A stretch of 63,484 nt of DNA from Thiofaba sp049322715 (GTDB taxonomy: Bacteria; Pseudomonadota; Gammaproteobacteria; Halothiobacillales; Halothiobacillaceae). Location of the stretch: NCBI GenBank assembly GCA_049322715.1, contig JBMOQP010000032.1, forward strand, positions 1 to 63,484. Direction: 5' to 3'. The position numbers and the translations under genes are program-made. A model generated the notes under the pieces. It did no database searches, was not told where the DNA came from, and worked only from the letters and a program-made list of their open reading frames with translations. Every line of letters starts with the position of its first letter. The first letter of the stretch is position 1. Shown here piece after piece: positions 48,401 through 57,054 of this stretch.

Positions 48401-48938
48401 ACGTCCGATGTTGCCAGAGGCCAGTGATCGGTTGTCGGCGGTCACTGGTTTACTGCTGCTGGTATGGGGCTCATCCGTTTGCGCGGATATCGAGGCCCGT
48501 TCCCTTAAGGGGCTTCCTGCATCCATGCCGGAAGAGACCCAGAAGAGGGAACAACAACCACTCCTTGCCGATCCGCTTCGTCCCGAGGCGGGCGTGGCGG
48601 TGGCGGAGGCTTCCCCGTCCCCCGAGATGGGCCTGCCGCGCCTGAGCATGATCGTGCGCAACCAGCGCCAGCATTACGCCGTGATCGATGGCCGTCCCCG
48701 CCATGTCGGCGAGCAATGGGCCGGCTATCGCGTGCTGGCCATCCGCCCCTCCTCGGTCCTGTTGGGACGTGAAGGAGGGCAACCGGTGGAACTGGGCCTG
48801 CTGTCCGGCGCCCTCATCAAGAAGTCTGTCCCGAACAACGCCGTCGGGAACGGCGTTGGGTCGCCGCAAGGCGACACCCGAAGGGCGGAATCCATGGATG
48901 GATTCCGCAACCCTGTCGAGGAGAATCTGCGTCCATGA
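48393..48938 (+). CDS. mshK: MSHA biogenesis protein MshK-like (PilP-like)
   Basis: 181 residues with a hydrophobic N-terminal segment (LSAVTGLLLLVWGSSVCA). The middle holds the family-like part LPRLSMIVRNQRQHYAVIDGRPRHVGEQWAGYRVLAIRPSSVLLGR. Residues about 32-52 come from an in-frame 63-bp palindromic element (48486-48548), and the C-terminus after LIKKSVPNN is encoded by three successive hairpins. Strip those and the recognisable core is about 100 residues, close to a usual MshK. Overlaps mshL by four bases. Confidence 0.75.
   Translation: MSERPMLPEASDRLSAVTGLLLLVWGSSVCADIEARSLKGLPASMPEETQKREQQPLLADPLRPEAGVAVAEASPSPEMGLPRLSMIVRNQRQHYAVIDGRPRHVGEQWAGYRVLAIRPSSVLLGREGGQPVELGLLSGALIKKSVPNNAVGNGVGSPQGDTRRAESMDGFRNPVEENLRP
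48486..48548 (+). repeat. 63-bp palindromic element in mshK, diverged copy
   Basis: Aligns end to end without gaps to the other copies (TATCGAGGCCCGTTCCCTTA ... GAAGAGGGA) but the arms CTTCCTGC/GCCGGAAG pair imperfectly and the loop is ATCCAT. An older insertion. Confidence 0.8.
48837..48905 (+). repeat. Three tandem hairpins at the mshK 3' end
   Basis: AACGCCGT-CGGG-ACGGCGTT, then GTCGCCGCAAGGCGAC, then GCGGAATCC-ATGGAT-GGATTCCGC. The last has the ATGGAT loop of the element family with new, still pairing arms. They encode the end of MshK and lie 30 bases before the mshL start. Confidence 0.75.
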
Positions 48939-50842
48939 ATACCCCCCCGTTGCAAAGAACCGCCCTTTCCCTGTCCATCCTGGCCCTGCTCGGTCTGATC
49001 CAGGGATGCGCCACGCCGCGCACCGATCCCGAGCCGAGGCTGGACAGGATCGAATCGGCCTTGAACAACGCTGCCGGGAGCAGCCAGCCAGCGGCAGCGG
49101 CTGCCGGGATCGTCACCCCTCCGCCCGCCGTCGAGGCGGCCCTGCTTGCTCCGATGACAGACGATCTGGCCCGCCTGGCGCCGGCAAGGATGGCCGGTCG
49201 CTTCGACGTGGCGGTCCACAATGCGCCAGCGCGCGAATTCTTCATGGGGCTGGTGCAGGGCACGCCCTACAACATGGTCGTCCATCCGGACGTGCAGGGC
49301 AGCATCGACCTCGAGCTGAAGGGCGTCACGGTGGACGAGGCGCTGAGCCTGGTGCGCGCCAGCTACGGTTACGAATACGAGAAGGATGGCCTGAACTACG
49401 TCGTCCTGCCGCCGCGCCTGCAGACCCGCCTGTTCCAGGTCAGCTACCTGAACGTCAACCGGGGCGGACAGTCGGGCACCCAAGTCAACTCCGGCCAGGT
49501 CAGCCAGGCACCGCGCCAGGCCACCACCGGCACGGGCGGGACGGGCACGGGAAGCAGCACCACCTACCCCGCTGGCACGGGGACAAGCTCGCCCTATGGC
49601 AGCCAGATTCACACCCAGTCGCAGTCCGACTACTGGCGCGAACTGGCGGCCTCGCTCTGCACCCTCGTCGGCCTGCCGCTCAGCCAGGAGCAGGTGCCCA
49701 TGGCGGGCAGCTCGCGCTCCATCAGCACCCCGCTCGGCTGCAACGGCGCCTCCCTGCTGGACACCCCGGCGACCCCGGGACCGGAGGGGGCGGTCCCGGC
49801 GCGCCCTGCCGAGAGTCGCAGCATCGTCATCTCGCCGCAGTCCGGCCTGGTGGTGGTGCGCGCCCTGCCCTACGAACTGCGCGAGATCGAGCGCTATCTC
49901 AAGCAGTCCGAATCCAGCGTGCAGCGGCAGGTCATCCTCGAGGCCAAGCTGATCGAGGTGGAGCTGAACGATGGCTTCCAGAGCGGGATCAACTGGTCCG
50001 CGCTGGGCAAGTCGGGCAACAAGACCTTCGGCCTGTCGCAGACCGGCGGCGGCACACTGCTCAACAGCGGCCAGTCGGAGATCGCCGGCAACACCGGCAT
50101 CCTCAACCCTGATGCCCTGAACATGATCGAGGGGACGGCCGCCTCGGCCTTCGGCGGCATGTATGCGCTGACGGCCGCGACCAGCAATTTCACCGCCTTC
50201 ATCGAACTGCTCAAGACCCAGGGCAACGTGCAGGTCCTTTCCAGCCCGCGCGTCTCCACACTCAACAACCAGAAGGCGGTGATCAAGGTCGGCAGCGACG
50301 AGTACTTCGTCACCGGCGTCTCCTCGACCTCGACCAGCACGGCGGCGGGCACCAGCGTGGTGCCGGACATCCAGCTCACGCCGTTCTTCTCCGGCATCGC
50401 GCTGGACGTGACGCCGCAGATCAACGAGAGCGAAGTGGTGCTGCACATCCACCCGATGGTGACCGAGGTGGTCAACCAGACCAAGGAGTTCACCATCTTC
50501 AACCAGACCCAGCGCCTGCCGCTGGCCTTCTCCAAGGTGCGCGAGGCGGACTCCATCGTGCGCGCCAGGAACGGCCAGGTGATCGTCATCGGCGGCTTGA
50601 TGGAGGATGCCGGTCGGCTGAACAACGCTGCCCTGCCGGGGCTCGGCGACATTCCGGGCCTGGGCGAGCTGTTCAGGCACCGCAAGGACTCGACCCGCAA
50701 GACCGAGCTGGTCATCCTGCTGCGTCCGGTGGTGGTGAATGGCGACGACGACTGGCAGCAGGAGATCGACGCCACCCGCATGCGCATCCAGAACATGCGC
50801 GCCCTCGACCGGGCAAGCCGGCCGCGGCAGGCCGTGGAGTAA
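48935..50842 (+). CDS. mshL: MSHA secretin MshL
   Basis: Outer-membrane ring through which the pilus passes. 635 residues: lipoprotein signal (SILALLGLIQGC, lipobox LIQGC), an STN/N-domain region (FFMGLVQGTPYNMVVHPDVQ), a Gly/Thr/Ser-rich linker (QATTGTGGTGTGSS) near 200, and a C-terminal secretin domain with VQRQVILEAKLIEVELNDGF, VQVLSSPRVSTLNNQKAVIKVG and VIVIGGLMEDAGRLNNAALPGLGDIPGLGELFRHR. Free of element insertions. Confidence 0.93.
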   Translation: MNTPPLQRTALSLSILALLGLIQGCATPRTDPEPRLDRIESALNNAAGSSQPAAAAAGIVTPPPAVEAALLAPMTDDLARLAPARMAGRFDVAVHNAPAREFFMGLVQGTPYNMVVHPDVQGSIDLELKGVTVDEALSLVRASYGYEYEKDGLNYVVLPPRLQTRLFQVSYLNVNRGGQSGTQVNSGQVSQAPRQATTGTGGTGTGSSTTYPAGTGTSSPYGSQIHTQSQSDYWRELAASLCTLVGLPLSQEQVPMAGSSRSISTPLGCNGASLLDTPATPGPEGAVPARPAESRSIVISPQSGLVVVRALPYELREIERYLKQSESSVQRQVILEAKLIEVELNDGFQSGINWSALGKSGNKTFGLSQTGGGTLLNSGQSEIAGNTGILNPDALNMIEGTAASAFGGMYALTAATSNFTAFIELLKTQGNVQVLSSPRVSTLNNQKAVIKVGSDEYFVTGVSSTSTSTAAGTSVVPDIQLTPFFSGIALDVTPQINESEVVLHIHPMVTEVVNQTKEFTIFNQTQRLPLAFSKVREADSIVRARNGQVIVIGGLMEDAGRLNNAALPGLGDIPGLGELFRHRKDSTRKTELVILLRPVVVNGDDDWQQEIDATRMRIQNMRALDRASRPRQAVE

Positions 50843-50845
50843 GGG

Positions 50846-51682
50846 ATGTACCTGCAGCATTTCGGCCTGCGCGAATATCCGTTCAGCCTCACGCCCGACA
50901 CCGGCTACTTCTACGCCTACCCCAGGCACCAGGAGGCGCTGAACGTGCTGACGGTCGCCCTCCATTCCGGCGAGGGCTTCATCAAGGTGACCGGCGAGGT
51001 CGGCACCGGCAAGACCCTGCTCTGCCGCAAGCTGCTCGTCCAGCTGGATGACGCCATGCTGACCGCCTGGCTGCCCAACCCCCAGCTCGATGCGCCGGCC
51101 CTGCGCCGCGCGGTGGCGGACGAGCTCGGCGTGGAGGCCGGCGGGCTGGACGATCACCAGCTGCTCAAGCGCCTGACCGGGCGCCTGGTCGAACTGCACG
51201 GCGAGGGACGCCGCGTGGTGCTGGTGGTGGACGAGGCCCAGGGGCTGGGCGAGGAGGGGCTCGAGGCCCTGCGCCTGCTGACCAACCTGGAGACGGAAAA
51301 GAGCAAGCTGCTGCAGGTGGTGCTGTTCGGTCAGCCGGAACTGGACGCCATCCTTGCACGGCCCTCGATCCGCCAGCTGCGCCAGCGCATCACCTTCAGC
51401 CATCGTCTCACCCCGCTCGATCCGGACAGCGTCGCGGACTATGTCATGCACCGCCTGCGCATGGCCGGCTACAACGGCCCGGCCCTGCTCGGCGGCCGCT
51501 CCGCCCGCCTGCTGGCGCGGGGCAGCCGCGGCGTGCCCCGGCTGGTCAACATACTCGCGCACAAGGCGCTGATGAGCGCCTACGGCATGGGCGATCGCAT
51601 GCTCCGCCCGATCCATGTGCGCCGCGCCATCGAAGATACGGAAGACGCCACCTGCCCGCGCTGGGGTGGCTGGTTCGGGTAA
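50846..51682 (+). CDS. mshM: MSHA biogenesis ATPase MshM (ExeA/GspA-like)
   Basis: 278-residue AAA+ ATPase: MYLQHFGLREYPFSLTPDTGYFYAYPRHQEAL start typical of ExeA-like proteins, Walker A GEVGTGKTLLCRKLL, Walker B VVLVVDEAQGL, sensor LLQVVLFGQPELDAIL and the RLTPLDPDSVADYVMHRL lid. It probably helps secretin assembly, as ExeA does. Starts three bases after mshL. Confidence 0.9.
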   Translation: MYLQHFGLREYPFSLTPDTGYFYAYPRHQEALNVLTVALHSGEGFIKVTGEVGTGKTLLCRKLLVQLDDAMLTAWLPNPQLDAPALRRAVADELGVEAGGLDDHQLLKRLTGRLVELHGEGRRVVLVVDEAQGLGEEGLEALRLLTNLETEKSKLLQVVLFGQPELDAILARPSIRQLRQRITFSHRLTPLDPDSVADYVMHRLRMAGYNGPALLGGRSARLLARGSRGVPRLVNILAHKALMSAYGMGDRMLRPIHVRRAIEDTEDATCPRWGGWFG

Positions 51683-51686
51683 TGCC

Positions 51687-53360
51687 ATGAGTCTCATCAA
51701 CGACATGCTCAAGGACCTGGAGGCGCGCAAGGCCTCCTCTGGTCACCCTTCCGTCGAGGATATGCTCCGACGCCAGGGCGAGGCGCTACCCGGTCACATC
51801 GAGGAGTTGCGGCACATCGATGTGACCCCGCCCATCGAGCAGGCGGTGCGGCGTCGCCTGCCCTGGCTGTTCTGGCCGTTCATGCTGGCCATGCTGGCGA
51901 TTGCCGCAGCCTTGTTCCTGCTGATTCGAGCGCCGGACCCGGACAGGCTTCCGGCATGGATGGTGGAAGGGGGCGAGAACAGGGCGAGCTCGGGGGACCA
52001 GGCTCTCCCGCCTGTACTGAGCTCCGTCGAAGGACTCGCCGGGGCGGGAGGCGAGGCGTCTCCGTCCGTCCAGAAGGCTGGTCAGGTTCCCAGCCCGGCG
52101 CCTGTCCCGGAAACTTCTCGAGGGTCCTACCCCGAGGGGCTTGTGCCCCGAGGGGCTTCCGGCATGGATGCCGGAAGGGACTTCGATGCGGGACCCGCTT
52201 CCCCAGCGACCCCGCGGCCGGCTCCGGAGGAGGAGGCTCGTCTTGTCATGCTCTCGGCCGTTGACCAAGGGCAGGCACTGCGCCTCGATCTCGCCTTCGA
52301 CGCTGCCCTGCGGGAGGCCGTGCGCCTGAGCCGCGATGGCGAGCGGGTCGAACTGTACCTGCCGGGTATCCGCTCGGCCACGGCGGAAAGGCCGCACCCT
52401 GGCCTGCGCGACTGGCACAGCCAGCAGGCGGGCGAGGGTTGGCGGCTTGGGTTCGCCTGGCCTTCGCCTGCCGATGTCCGGCTCCAGTCGTTCAGGAGCG
52501 ACGACGGGCTGCAGCACTGGGAGCTCATCCTGGCCGCTGCGACGGCGATGCCAGCGCCTGCCAAGACAAACGGGCCCTCTGCCGCTACCGGCGCCGATAC
52601 CCCGAGGCCACCTTCCCATCTCGAGGGCCGATCTCGAGGGCCGTATCCCGCAGGGGCTTCCGCCATGGATGGCGGAAGGGTCCGAGAGGAGGGACCAAGG
52701 GTCCGAGAGGAGGGAACAACCACGCAAGGGAGCGAGAGGAGGGAGCAACGAGCCCATGCCACGCAAAGTCCGACGCCCAGCCTGACGCCATCCCAGCAGG
52801 CCGAGGCGCTCTACGCCGAGGCCTGGCTGCTGCAGCAGAAAGGCCGAGCCGAGCTGGCCATGGACAAGCTGCGCCAGGCCGTGCAGGCACAGCCCGAACA
52901 CGTCCGTGCGCGCGAACTGCTGGTTCGCCTGCTGGCGCGCGCGGGACAACCCCGCGCCGCGGAGGTCGAGCTGGTACGCGGGCTGGAGATCCAGCCCCGG
53001 CAGCCGGAACTGGTCGAGCTGATGGCGCGGATGCTCGCCGACCAGGGGCGCGGACAGGAGGCTCTGGGTCTGCTGCGCGAGAGGATGCAGGTGGATCGCC
53101 TTGCCCACCAGGCCCTGTTCGCGGCGCTCGCCGCACGCGCGGGCGACCATGCCGGGGCGGCCGAGGCCTACCGCCATGCGGCCGAACTGGATCCGCGCGA
53201 TCCGCGCTGGCCGCTTGGCCGTGCCATCGCCTTGGAGAACAGCGGCCAGCCGGCAGCCTCGCGCGCGGCCTATGTCCAGGCGCTCGGACTCGAAGGCCTG
53301 GATGCAGCCTCGCGCGTCTTTGCCCAGGAACGTCTCCAGCATCTCGGCCAGGGGGAGTAA
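51687..53360 (+). CDS. mshN: MSHA biogenesis TPR protein MshN
   Basis: 557 residues from ATG 51687 (MSLINDMLKDLEARKAS, the usual MshN start). One membrane helix (about 54-74), a long low-complexity periplasmic region, then tetratricopeptide repeats (about 370-550: AEALYAEAWLLQQKGRAELA, ALFAALAARAGDHAGAAEAYRHAAELDP). The linker carries at least three palindromic elements, 51925-51985 (degenerate), 52116-52193 (with a duplicated small stem) and 52632-52694 (perfect 63 bp), plus extra tails, giving peptides such as SYPEGLVPRGASGMD. A segment around 52016 (GTACTGAGCTCCGTCGAAGG) is another common bacterial repeat. Confidence 0.85.
   Translation: MSLINDMLKDLEARKASSGHPSVEDMLRRQGEALPGHIEELRHIDVTPPIEQAVRRRLPWLFWPFMLAMLAIAAALFLLIRAPDPDRLPAWMVEGGENRASSGDQALPPVLSSVEGLAGAGGEASPSVQKAGQVPSPAPVPETSRGSYPEGLVPRGASGMDAGRDFDAGPASPATPRPAPEEEARLVMLSAVDQGQALRLDLAFDAALREAVRLSRDGERVELYLPGIRSATAERPHPGLRDWHSQQAGEGWRLGFAWPSPADVRLQSFRSDDGLQHWELILAAATAMPAPAKTNGPSAATGADTPRPPSHLEGRSRGPYPAGASAMDGGRVREEGPRVREEGTTTQGSERREQRAHATQSPTPSLTPSQQAEALYAEAWLLQQKGRAELAMDKLRQAVQAQPEHVRARELLVRLLARAGQPRAAEVELVRGLEIQPRQPELVELMARMLADQGRGQEALGLLRERMQVDRLAHQALFAALAARAGDHAGAAEAYRHAAELDPRDPRWPLGRAIALENSGQPAASRAAYVQALGLEGLDAASRVFAQERLQHLGQGE
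51925..51985 (+). repeat. Palindromic element in mshN, degenerate copy
   Basis: Aligns over its length with the 63-bp element: TTCGAGCGCCGGACCCGG, hairpin CTTCCGGC-ATGGAT-GGTGGAAG, tail GGGCGAGAACAGGG. Some arm mismatches. Confidence 0.6.
52116..52193 (+). repeat. Palindromic element in mshN with duplicated small stem
   Basis: Begins TCTCGAGGGTCCTACCCC; the CCCCGAGGGGCTT module occurs twice, then hairpin CTTCCGGC-ATGGAT-GCCGGAAG with perfect arms, and a diverged tail (GGACTTCGATGCGGGA). Total still divisible by three. Confidence 0.8.
52632..52694 (+). repeat. 63-bp palindromic element in mshN, full copy within a nest of fragments
   Basis: Full modules with arms CTTCCGCC/GGCGGAAG and loop ATGGAT. 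A partial head (TCTCGAGGGCCG, 52619-52630) precedes it and two extra tails (each GAGAGGAGGGA) follow at about 52705 and 52734, suggesting repeated insertion into the same element. Confidence 0.9.
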
Positions 53361-53363
53361 TTC

Positions 53364-55082
53364 ATGGCGCAGGCAGTCCTGAAGAAAGTGCGGCTGGGCG
53401 ACCTGCTGGTCCAGGCCGGTGAGATCACCGCCGAACAGCTGTCCATGGCGCTCGGCGAGCAGAAGCGCAGCGGGCACAAGCTCGGCGCCACGCTGGTCGA
53501 ACTCGGCTTCACCACCGAGCAGCGCATCCTCGAGGCCCTGGCGAGCCAACTCGGTCTGCAACTCGTCGATCTGCGTCACTACCGCTACGCGCCGGAGGTG
53601 GTGAGCAAGCTGTCGGAGCATGTCGCCCGCCGCAACCGCGTGATCCTGCTCGACAACGACCCCGACCAGCCGCTCATCGGCATGGCCGATCCGACCGACC
53701 TGTTCGCTTACGACGAGGTCTGCCGCGTGCTGGGCCGGCAGGCCAACGTCGCGGTGGTGCGCGAGGCAGACCTGCTGGCGGTGTTCGACAACGCCTACCG
53801 GCGCACCGAGGAGATCGCCTCGCTCGCGCGCGACCTGGGCCAGGAGCTGTCGCAGGGCGATACCGACGTCGACCGCCTGCTGCGCGCCGAGGACGTGGCC
53901 GATGCGCCGGTGGTCAAGCTGCTGCAGTCGCTGTTCGAGGACGCCGCCGCCAGCCGCGCCTCCGACATCCACATCGAGCCGGACGAGACGGTACTGCGCA
54001 TCCGCATGCGCGTGGACGGTGTGCTGCAGGAGCAGGTGATGACGGAGAAGCGCATTGCCGCCGCCGTGGTCTCGCGCCTCAAGCTGGTCGCCGGGCTGGA
54101 CATCTCCGAGCGCCGCCTGCCGCAGGACGGGCGCTTCAACATCAGTGTGCGCAACAAGAACTTCGACGTGCGCTTGTCCACCATGCCGACCCAGTACGGC
54201 GAGTCGGTGGTCATGCGACTGCTCGACCACGACCTCGAGCGTTTCGACTTGGCCAAGCTCGGCATGCCGGCGGCCATCCTCGAGCGGTTCCGCCGCCAGT
54301 TGCGTCACCCGCACGGCATGATCCTGGTCACCGGCCCGACCGGCTCCGGCAAGACCACCACCCTGTATGCCGCGCTGCGCGAGCTGAACAGCCCGGAGCG
54401 CAAGATCATCACCGCCGAGGACCCGGTCGAATACCGGCTGGAGCGCATCAACCAGGTCCAGGTCCATCCACGGATTGGCCTGACCTTCGCCAACATCCTG
54501 CGCACCGCCCTGCGCCAGGACCCGGATGTGATCTTGGTGGGCGAGATGCGCGACCAGGAGACGGTCGAGATCGGCCTGCGCGCCTCGATCACCGGCCACC
54601 TCGTGCTCTCCACCCTGCACACCAACGATGCCGTCAGCACCGCCGATCGCCTGCTCGACATGGGGGCCGAGGGCTTCCTCGCCGCCGCCGCGCTGCGCGC
54701 CATCATCGCCCAGCGCCTCGTGCGGCGCGTGTGCGAGAACTGCGCGCAGGAGCATGTCCCCGACCCGCAGGAGGCGACCTGGCTGCAGGGGGTTGGGCGC
54801 GACCCGGCCGCCATGCGCCTGCGCAGGGGGCGCGGCTGCCCTCAGTGCAACAACACAGGTTACCGGGGGCGCATCGGCGTGTACGAGTACCTCGAGCCGA
54901 ATGCCACCATGCTCGCCGCGCTGCGCCAGGAGGACGTGCACGCCTTCGCCGAGGCGGCCCGCCACAGTCCGCATTTCCACACCCTGCTGGACAACAGCCT
55001 GGACTACGCCGCGCAGGGCCTGACCACCGTCGAGGAGGTCATGCGCGTGGTGGGCGAGGTGGAGGAGGTAAGCGGCCAGTGA
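53364..55082 (+). CDS. mshE: MSHA pilus assembly ATPase MshE (GspE/PilB family)
   Basis: 572 residues. N-terminal GspEII domain that in MshE binds cyclic-di-GMP (LGDLLVQAGEITAEQLSMALGEQKRSGHKLGATLVELGF repeats, about 10-60), then ATPase with Walker A GPTGSGKTTTLYAAL, Asp box, Walker B LRQDPDVILVGEMRDQET and His box HLVLSTLHTNDA, plus a zinc site CENCAQEH and CPQCNNTGYRGR. Drives pilus extension. GGGGGAG precedes the ATG. Confidence 0.94.
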   Translation: MAQAVLKKVRLGDLLVQAGEITAEQLSMALGEQKRSGHKLGATLVELGFTTEQRILEALASQLGLQLVDLRHYRYAPEVVSKLSEHVARRNRVILLDNDPDQPLIGMADPTDLFAYDEVCRVLGRQANVAVVREADLLAVFDNAYRRTEEIASLARDLGQELSQGDTDVDRLLRAEDVADAPVVKLLQSLFEDAAASRASDIHIEPDETVLRIRMRVDGVLQEQVMTEKRIAAAVVSRLKLVAGLDISERRLPQDGRFNISVRNKNFDVRLSTMPTQYGESVVMRLLDHDLERFDLAKLGMPAAILERFRRQLRHPHGMILVTGPTGSGKTTTLYAALRELNSPERKIITAEDPVEYRLERINQVQVHPRIGLTFANILRTALRQDPDVILVGEMRDQETVEIGLRASITGHLVLSTLHTNDAVSTADRLLDMGAEGFLAAAALRAIIAQRLVRRVCENCAQEHVPDPQEATWLQGVGRDPAAMRLRRGRGCPQCNNTGYRGRIGVYEYLEPNATMLAALRQEDVHAFAEAARHSPHFHTLLDNSLDYAAQGLTTVEEVMRVVGEVEEVSGQ

Positions 55083-55148
55083 GTGGTCAGTGGTCAGAGA
55101 ACAGTGGCATGAAGTCAAACCGTGTCTCACTAACAACTAACAACTGAC
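55079..55148. repeat. Heptamer-repeat element between mshE and mshG
   Basis: GTGAGTGGTCAGTGGTCAG on the left and ACTAACAACTAACAACTGAC on the right form an imperfect inverted pair. It covers the whole gap and ends at the mshG ATG, so no ordinary ribosome-binding site precedes mshG. Confidence 0.75.
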
Positions 55149-56375
55149 ATGCCCATCTACGCCTACAAGGCCCGCGACCAACGCGGCCAGCTCCAGCAGG
55201 GCCAGGTCGAGGCCTCCTCGACCGAGGCGGCGGCCGGACTGCTTGGCGGCCAGGGATTGATCCCGCTGGAGGTGCGGGAACTTCAATCACGCGGCAAGCC
55301 GCTGGACGACCTCAAGCGCCGGCTGGGCATCGGCCAGCCGGGCCTTGCGGAGCTGATTCTCTTCTCGCGCCAGATGTACAGCCTGACCAAGGCCGGCGTG
55401 CCCATCATCCAGAGCCTGACCCGCTTGGCGGACTCCACCGCCAATCCGCGTTTCGCCGGGGTGCTGCGCGAGATCGTGCGCGACCTCGAGGGCGGGCGCG
55501 ACGTGGCCGGCAGCTTCGCCCGCCATCCGGCCATCTTCGGCACCCTGTACATCAGCATGCTGCGCGTGGGAGAGATGTCGGGCCGTATCGACGAGGCCTT
55601 CCTGCGCATGTACGAGTACCTCGACCGTGACAAGGTGGCCATCGACCGCATCAAGTCGGCCATGCGTTACCCCAGCTTCGTCATTGTCGCGATCCTGGTC
55701 GCCATTGGCGTGCTCACGGTGCTGGTCATCCCCGCCTTCGCCAAGGTGTTCTCGGGCTTCCAGCTGGAGTTGCCCCTGCCGACCCGCATGATCCTCGGCT
55801 TCTCGGACTTTGCCTCACGCTGGTGGCCCTACATCCTGGCCGCCATCGGCCTCGCGGTGTTCGCCTTCCGGCGCTGGACCGCGACTGAAAAGGGCCGCCT
55901 GTGGTGGGACCGCGCCAAGCTGCGCATTCCCAAGGTCGGCGACATCCTGCTGCGCGCCACCCTCGCCCGCTTCACCCGGGCCCTGAGCATGGCGCTCGGC
56001 TCCGGCGTGCCCATCACCCAGGCGCTGGTCGGAGTGGCGCGCGCCAGCGACAACATGTACCTGGCGGAAAAGGTGCTCGGCATGCGCATGGGTATCGAGC
56101 GCGGCGATACCATGCTGCGCACCGCCGCGCAGACCGAGTTGTTCACCCCCGTCGTCCTGCAGATGCTCGCCGTGGGCGAGGAGACTGGCCAGGTCGACAC
56201 CATGATGCGCGAGGTGGCCGACTTCTACGACCGCGAGGTGGAGTACGACATCGCCAACCTGTCGGCCATCATCGAGCCCATCCTGACGGTCGTTGTCGGG
56301 GTCATGGTCTTGGTGCTAGCCTTGGGCGTGTTCCTGCCCATGTGGGACCTTACCCAGCTGGCCAGCCGACGCTGA
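55149..56375 (+). CDS. mshG: MSHA pilus platform protein MshG (GspF/PilC family)
   Basis: 408-residue inner-membrane protein: MPIYAYKARDQRGQLQQGQVEAS, two GspF domains (FSRQMYSLTKAGVPIIQSLTRLAD and ARFTRALSMALGSGVPITQAL) and three membrane helices (about 170-200, 220-240, 375-400). Platform on which MshE acts. Start immediately after a heptamer repeat without a clear Shine-Dalgarno sequence. Confidence 0.94.
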   Translation: MPIYAYKARDQRGQLQQGQVEASSTEAAAGLLGGQGLIPLEVRELQSRGKPLDDLKRRLGIGQPGLAELILFSRQMYSLTKAGVPIIQSLTRLADSTANPRFAGVLREIVRDLEGGRDVAGSFARHPAIFGTLYISMLRVGEMSGRIDEAFLRMYEYLDRDKVAIDRIKSAMRYPSFVIVAILVAIGVLTVLVIPAFAKVFSGFQLELPLPTRMILGFSDFASRWWPYILAAIGLAVFAFRRWTATEKGRLWWDRAKLRIPKVGDILLRATLARFTRALSMALGSGVPITQALVGVARASDNMYLAEKVLGMRMGIERGDTMLRTAAQTELFTPVVLQMLAVGEETGQVDTMMREVADFYDREVEYDIANLSAIIEPILTVVVGVMVLVLALGVFLPMWDLTQLASRR

Positions 56376-56566
56376 GACTGGTTATCCTGCGTTGGTGGCA
56401 ATGGCACAAAGATTGTGCGTGATGAGAGAATGGGCATCGCGGCCGGGCACATCCGTGTGCCCTGCCTTCGGGAACGCTTAACGCGAAGCTGGCCTAAGCC
56501 CGCGTTCCATCGTTGTTCCATACAACGATGTTATTTCAACGGAATCCCGGCCTGGAGGATAAAGGC
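56376..56566 (+). promoter_or_regulatory. Leader region of the pilin genes with a possible sigma-54 site
   Basis: TGGCACAAAGATTGTG at 56402-56417 approaches the sigma-54 consensus (TGGCAC then TTGC; here TTGT). Downstream are hairpins GGGCACA/TGTGCCC (about 56445-56461), GGAACGC/GCGTTCC (56471-56508 region) and a perfect 9-bp stem CATCGTTGT-TCCAT-ACAACGATG (56508-56530). GGAGG lies ten bases before the mshB ATG. A separate promoter for the pilins is likely. Confidence 0.4.
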
Positions 56567-57028
56567 ATGCGTCTCAAGCGTCGTCAGAACGGCTTCACCC
56601 TGATCGAACTAGTCATCGTCATCGTCATCCTGGGCATCCTGGCGGCGATCGCCATTCCCAAGTTCATCTCGCTGCAGCGCGAGGCGCGCATCGCGGCCGT
56701 CGACGGCTTCTACAACGCCCTCAAGTCCGGCGCGAACATCGTCTACGCCAAGGCGGCGGCCAACGGCAACGCTGACGTTCCGAACGTGAACATTGACCTG
56801 GATGGCGATGCAGTCACCGACCTGGTGGCCGATTACGGCTATCCGGAGGCTGATACGCCGGATCTGCAGGCCCTGTTCGACGACCTCTCGGGGCGTCACA
56901 ATTTCAATGATGCGGGCGGCACGGTAACGATGACGTTCGACGGCGTTCCCAACTGCGGCGTGAGCTACACGGCCCCCGTGGCTGCAGGCCAGCGCCCGAC
57001 CATCGCCCGCACCATCACCGGCTGCTAA
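56567..57028 (+). CDS. mshB: Type IV prepilin, MshB/MshA-like
   Basis: 153 residues. Short leader MRLKRRQNG, cut before FTLIELVIVIVILGILAAIAIPKF. The globular part has two Cys near the C-terminus (NCGVSYT and TGC) that could form the pilin disulfide loop. Position ahead of the small major-pilin-like gene matches mshB. Strong ribosome-binding site. Confidence 0.85.
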   Translation: MRLKRRQNGFTLIELVIVIVILGILAAIAIPKFISLQREARIAAVDGFYNALKSGANIVYAKAAANGNADVPNVNIDLDGDAVTDLVADYGYPEADTPDLQALFDDLSGRHNFNDAGGTVTMTFDGVPNCGVSYTAPVAAGQRPTIARTITGC

Positions 57029-57054
57029 GAGCCATTTCCTGCAGGACTGAAAAG

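Noticed and set aside
48725..51730. 1001-residue minus-strand frame across mshL and mshM
   Set aside because: Antisense of well-supported MSHA genes in GC-rich DNA.
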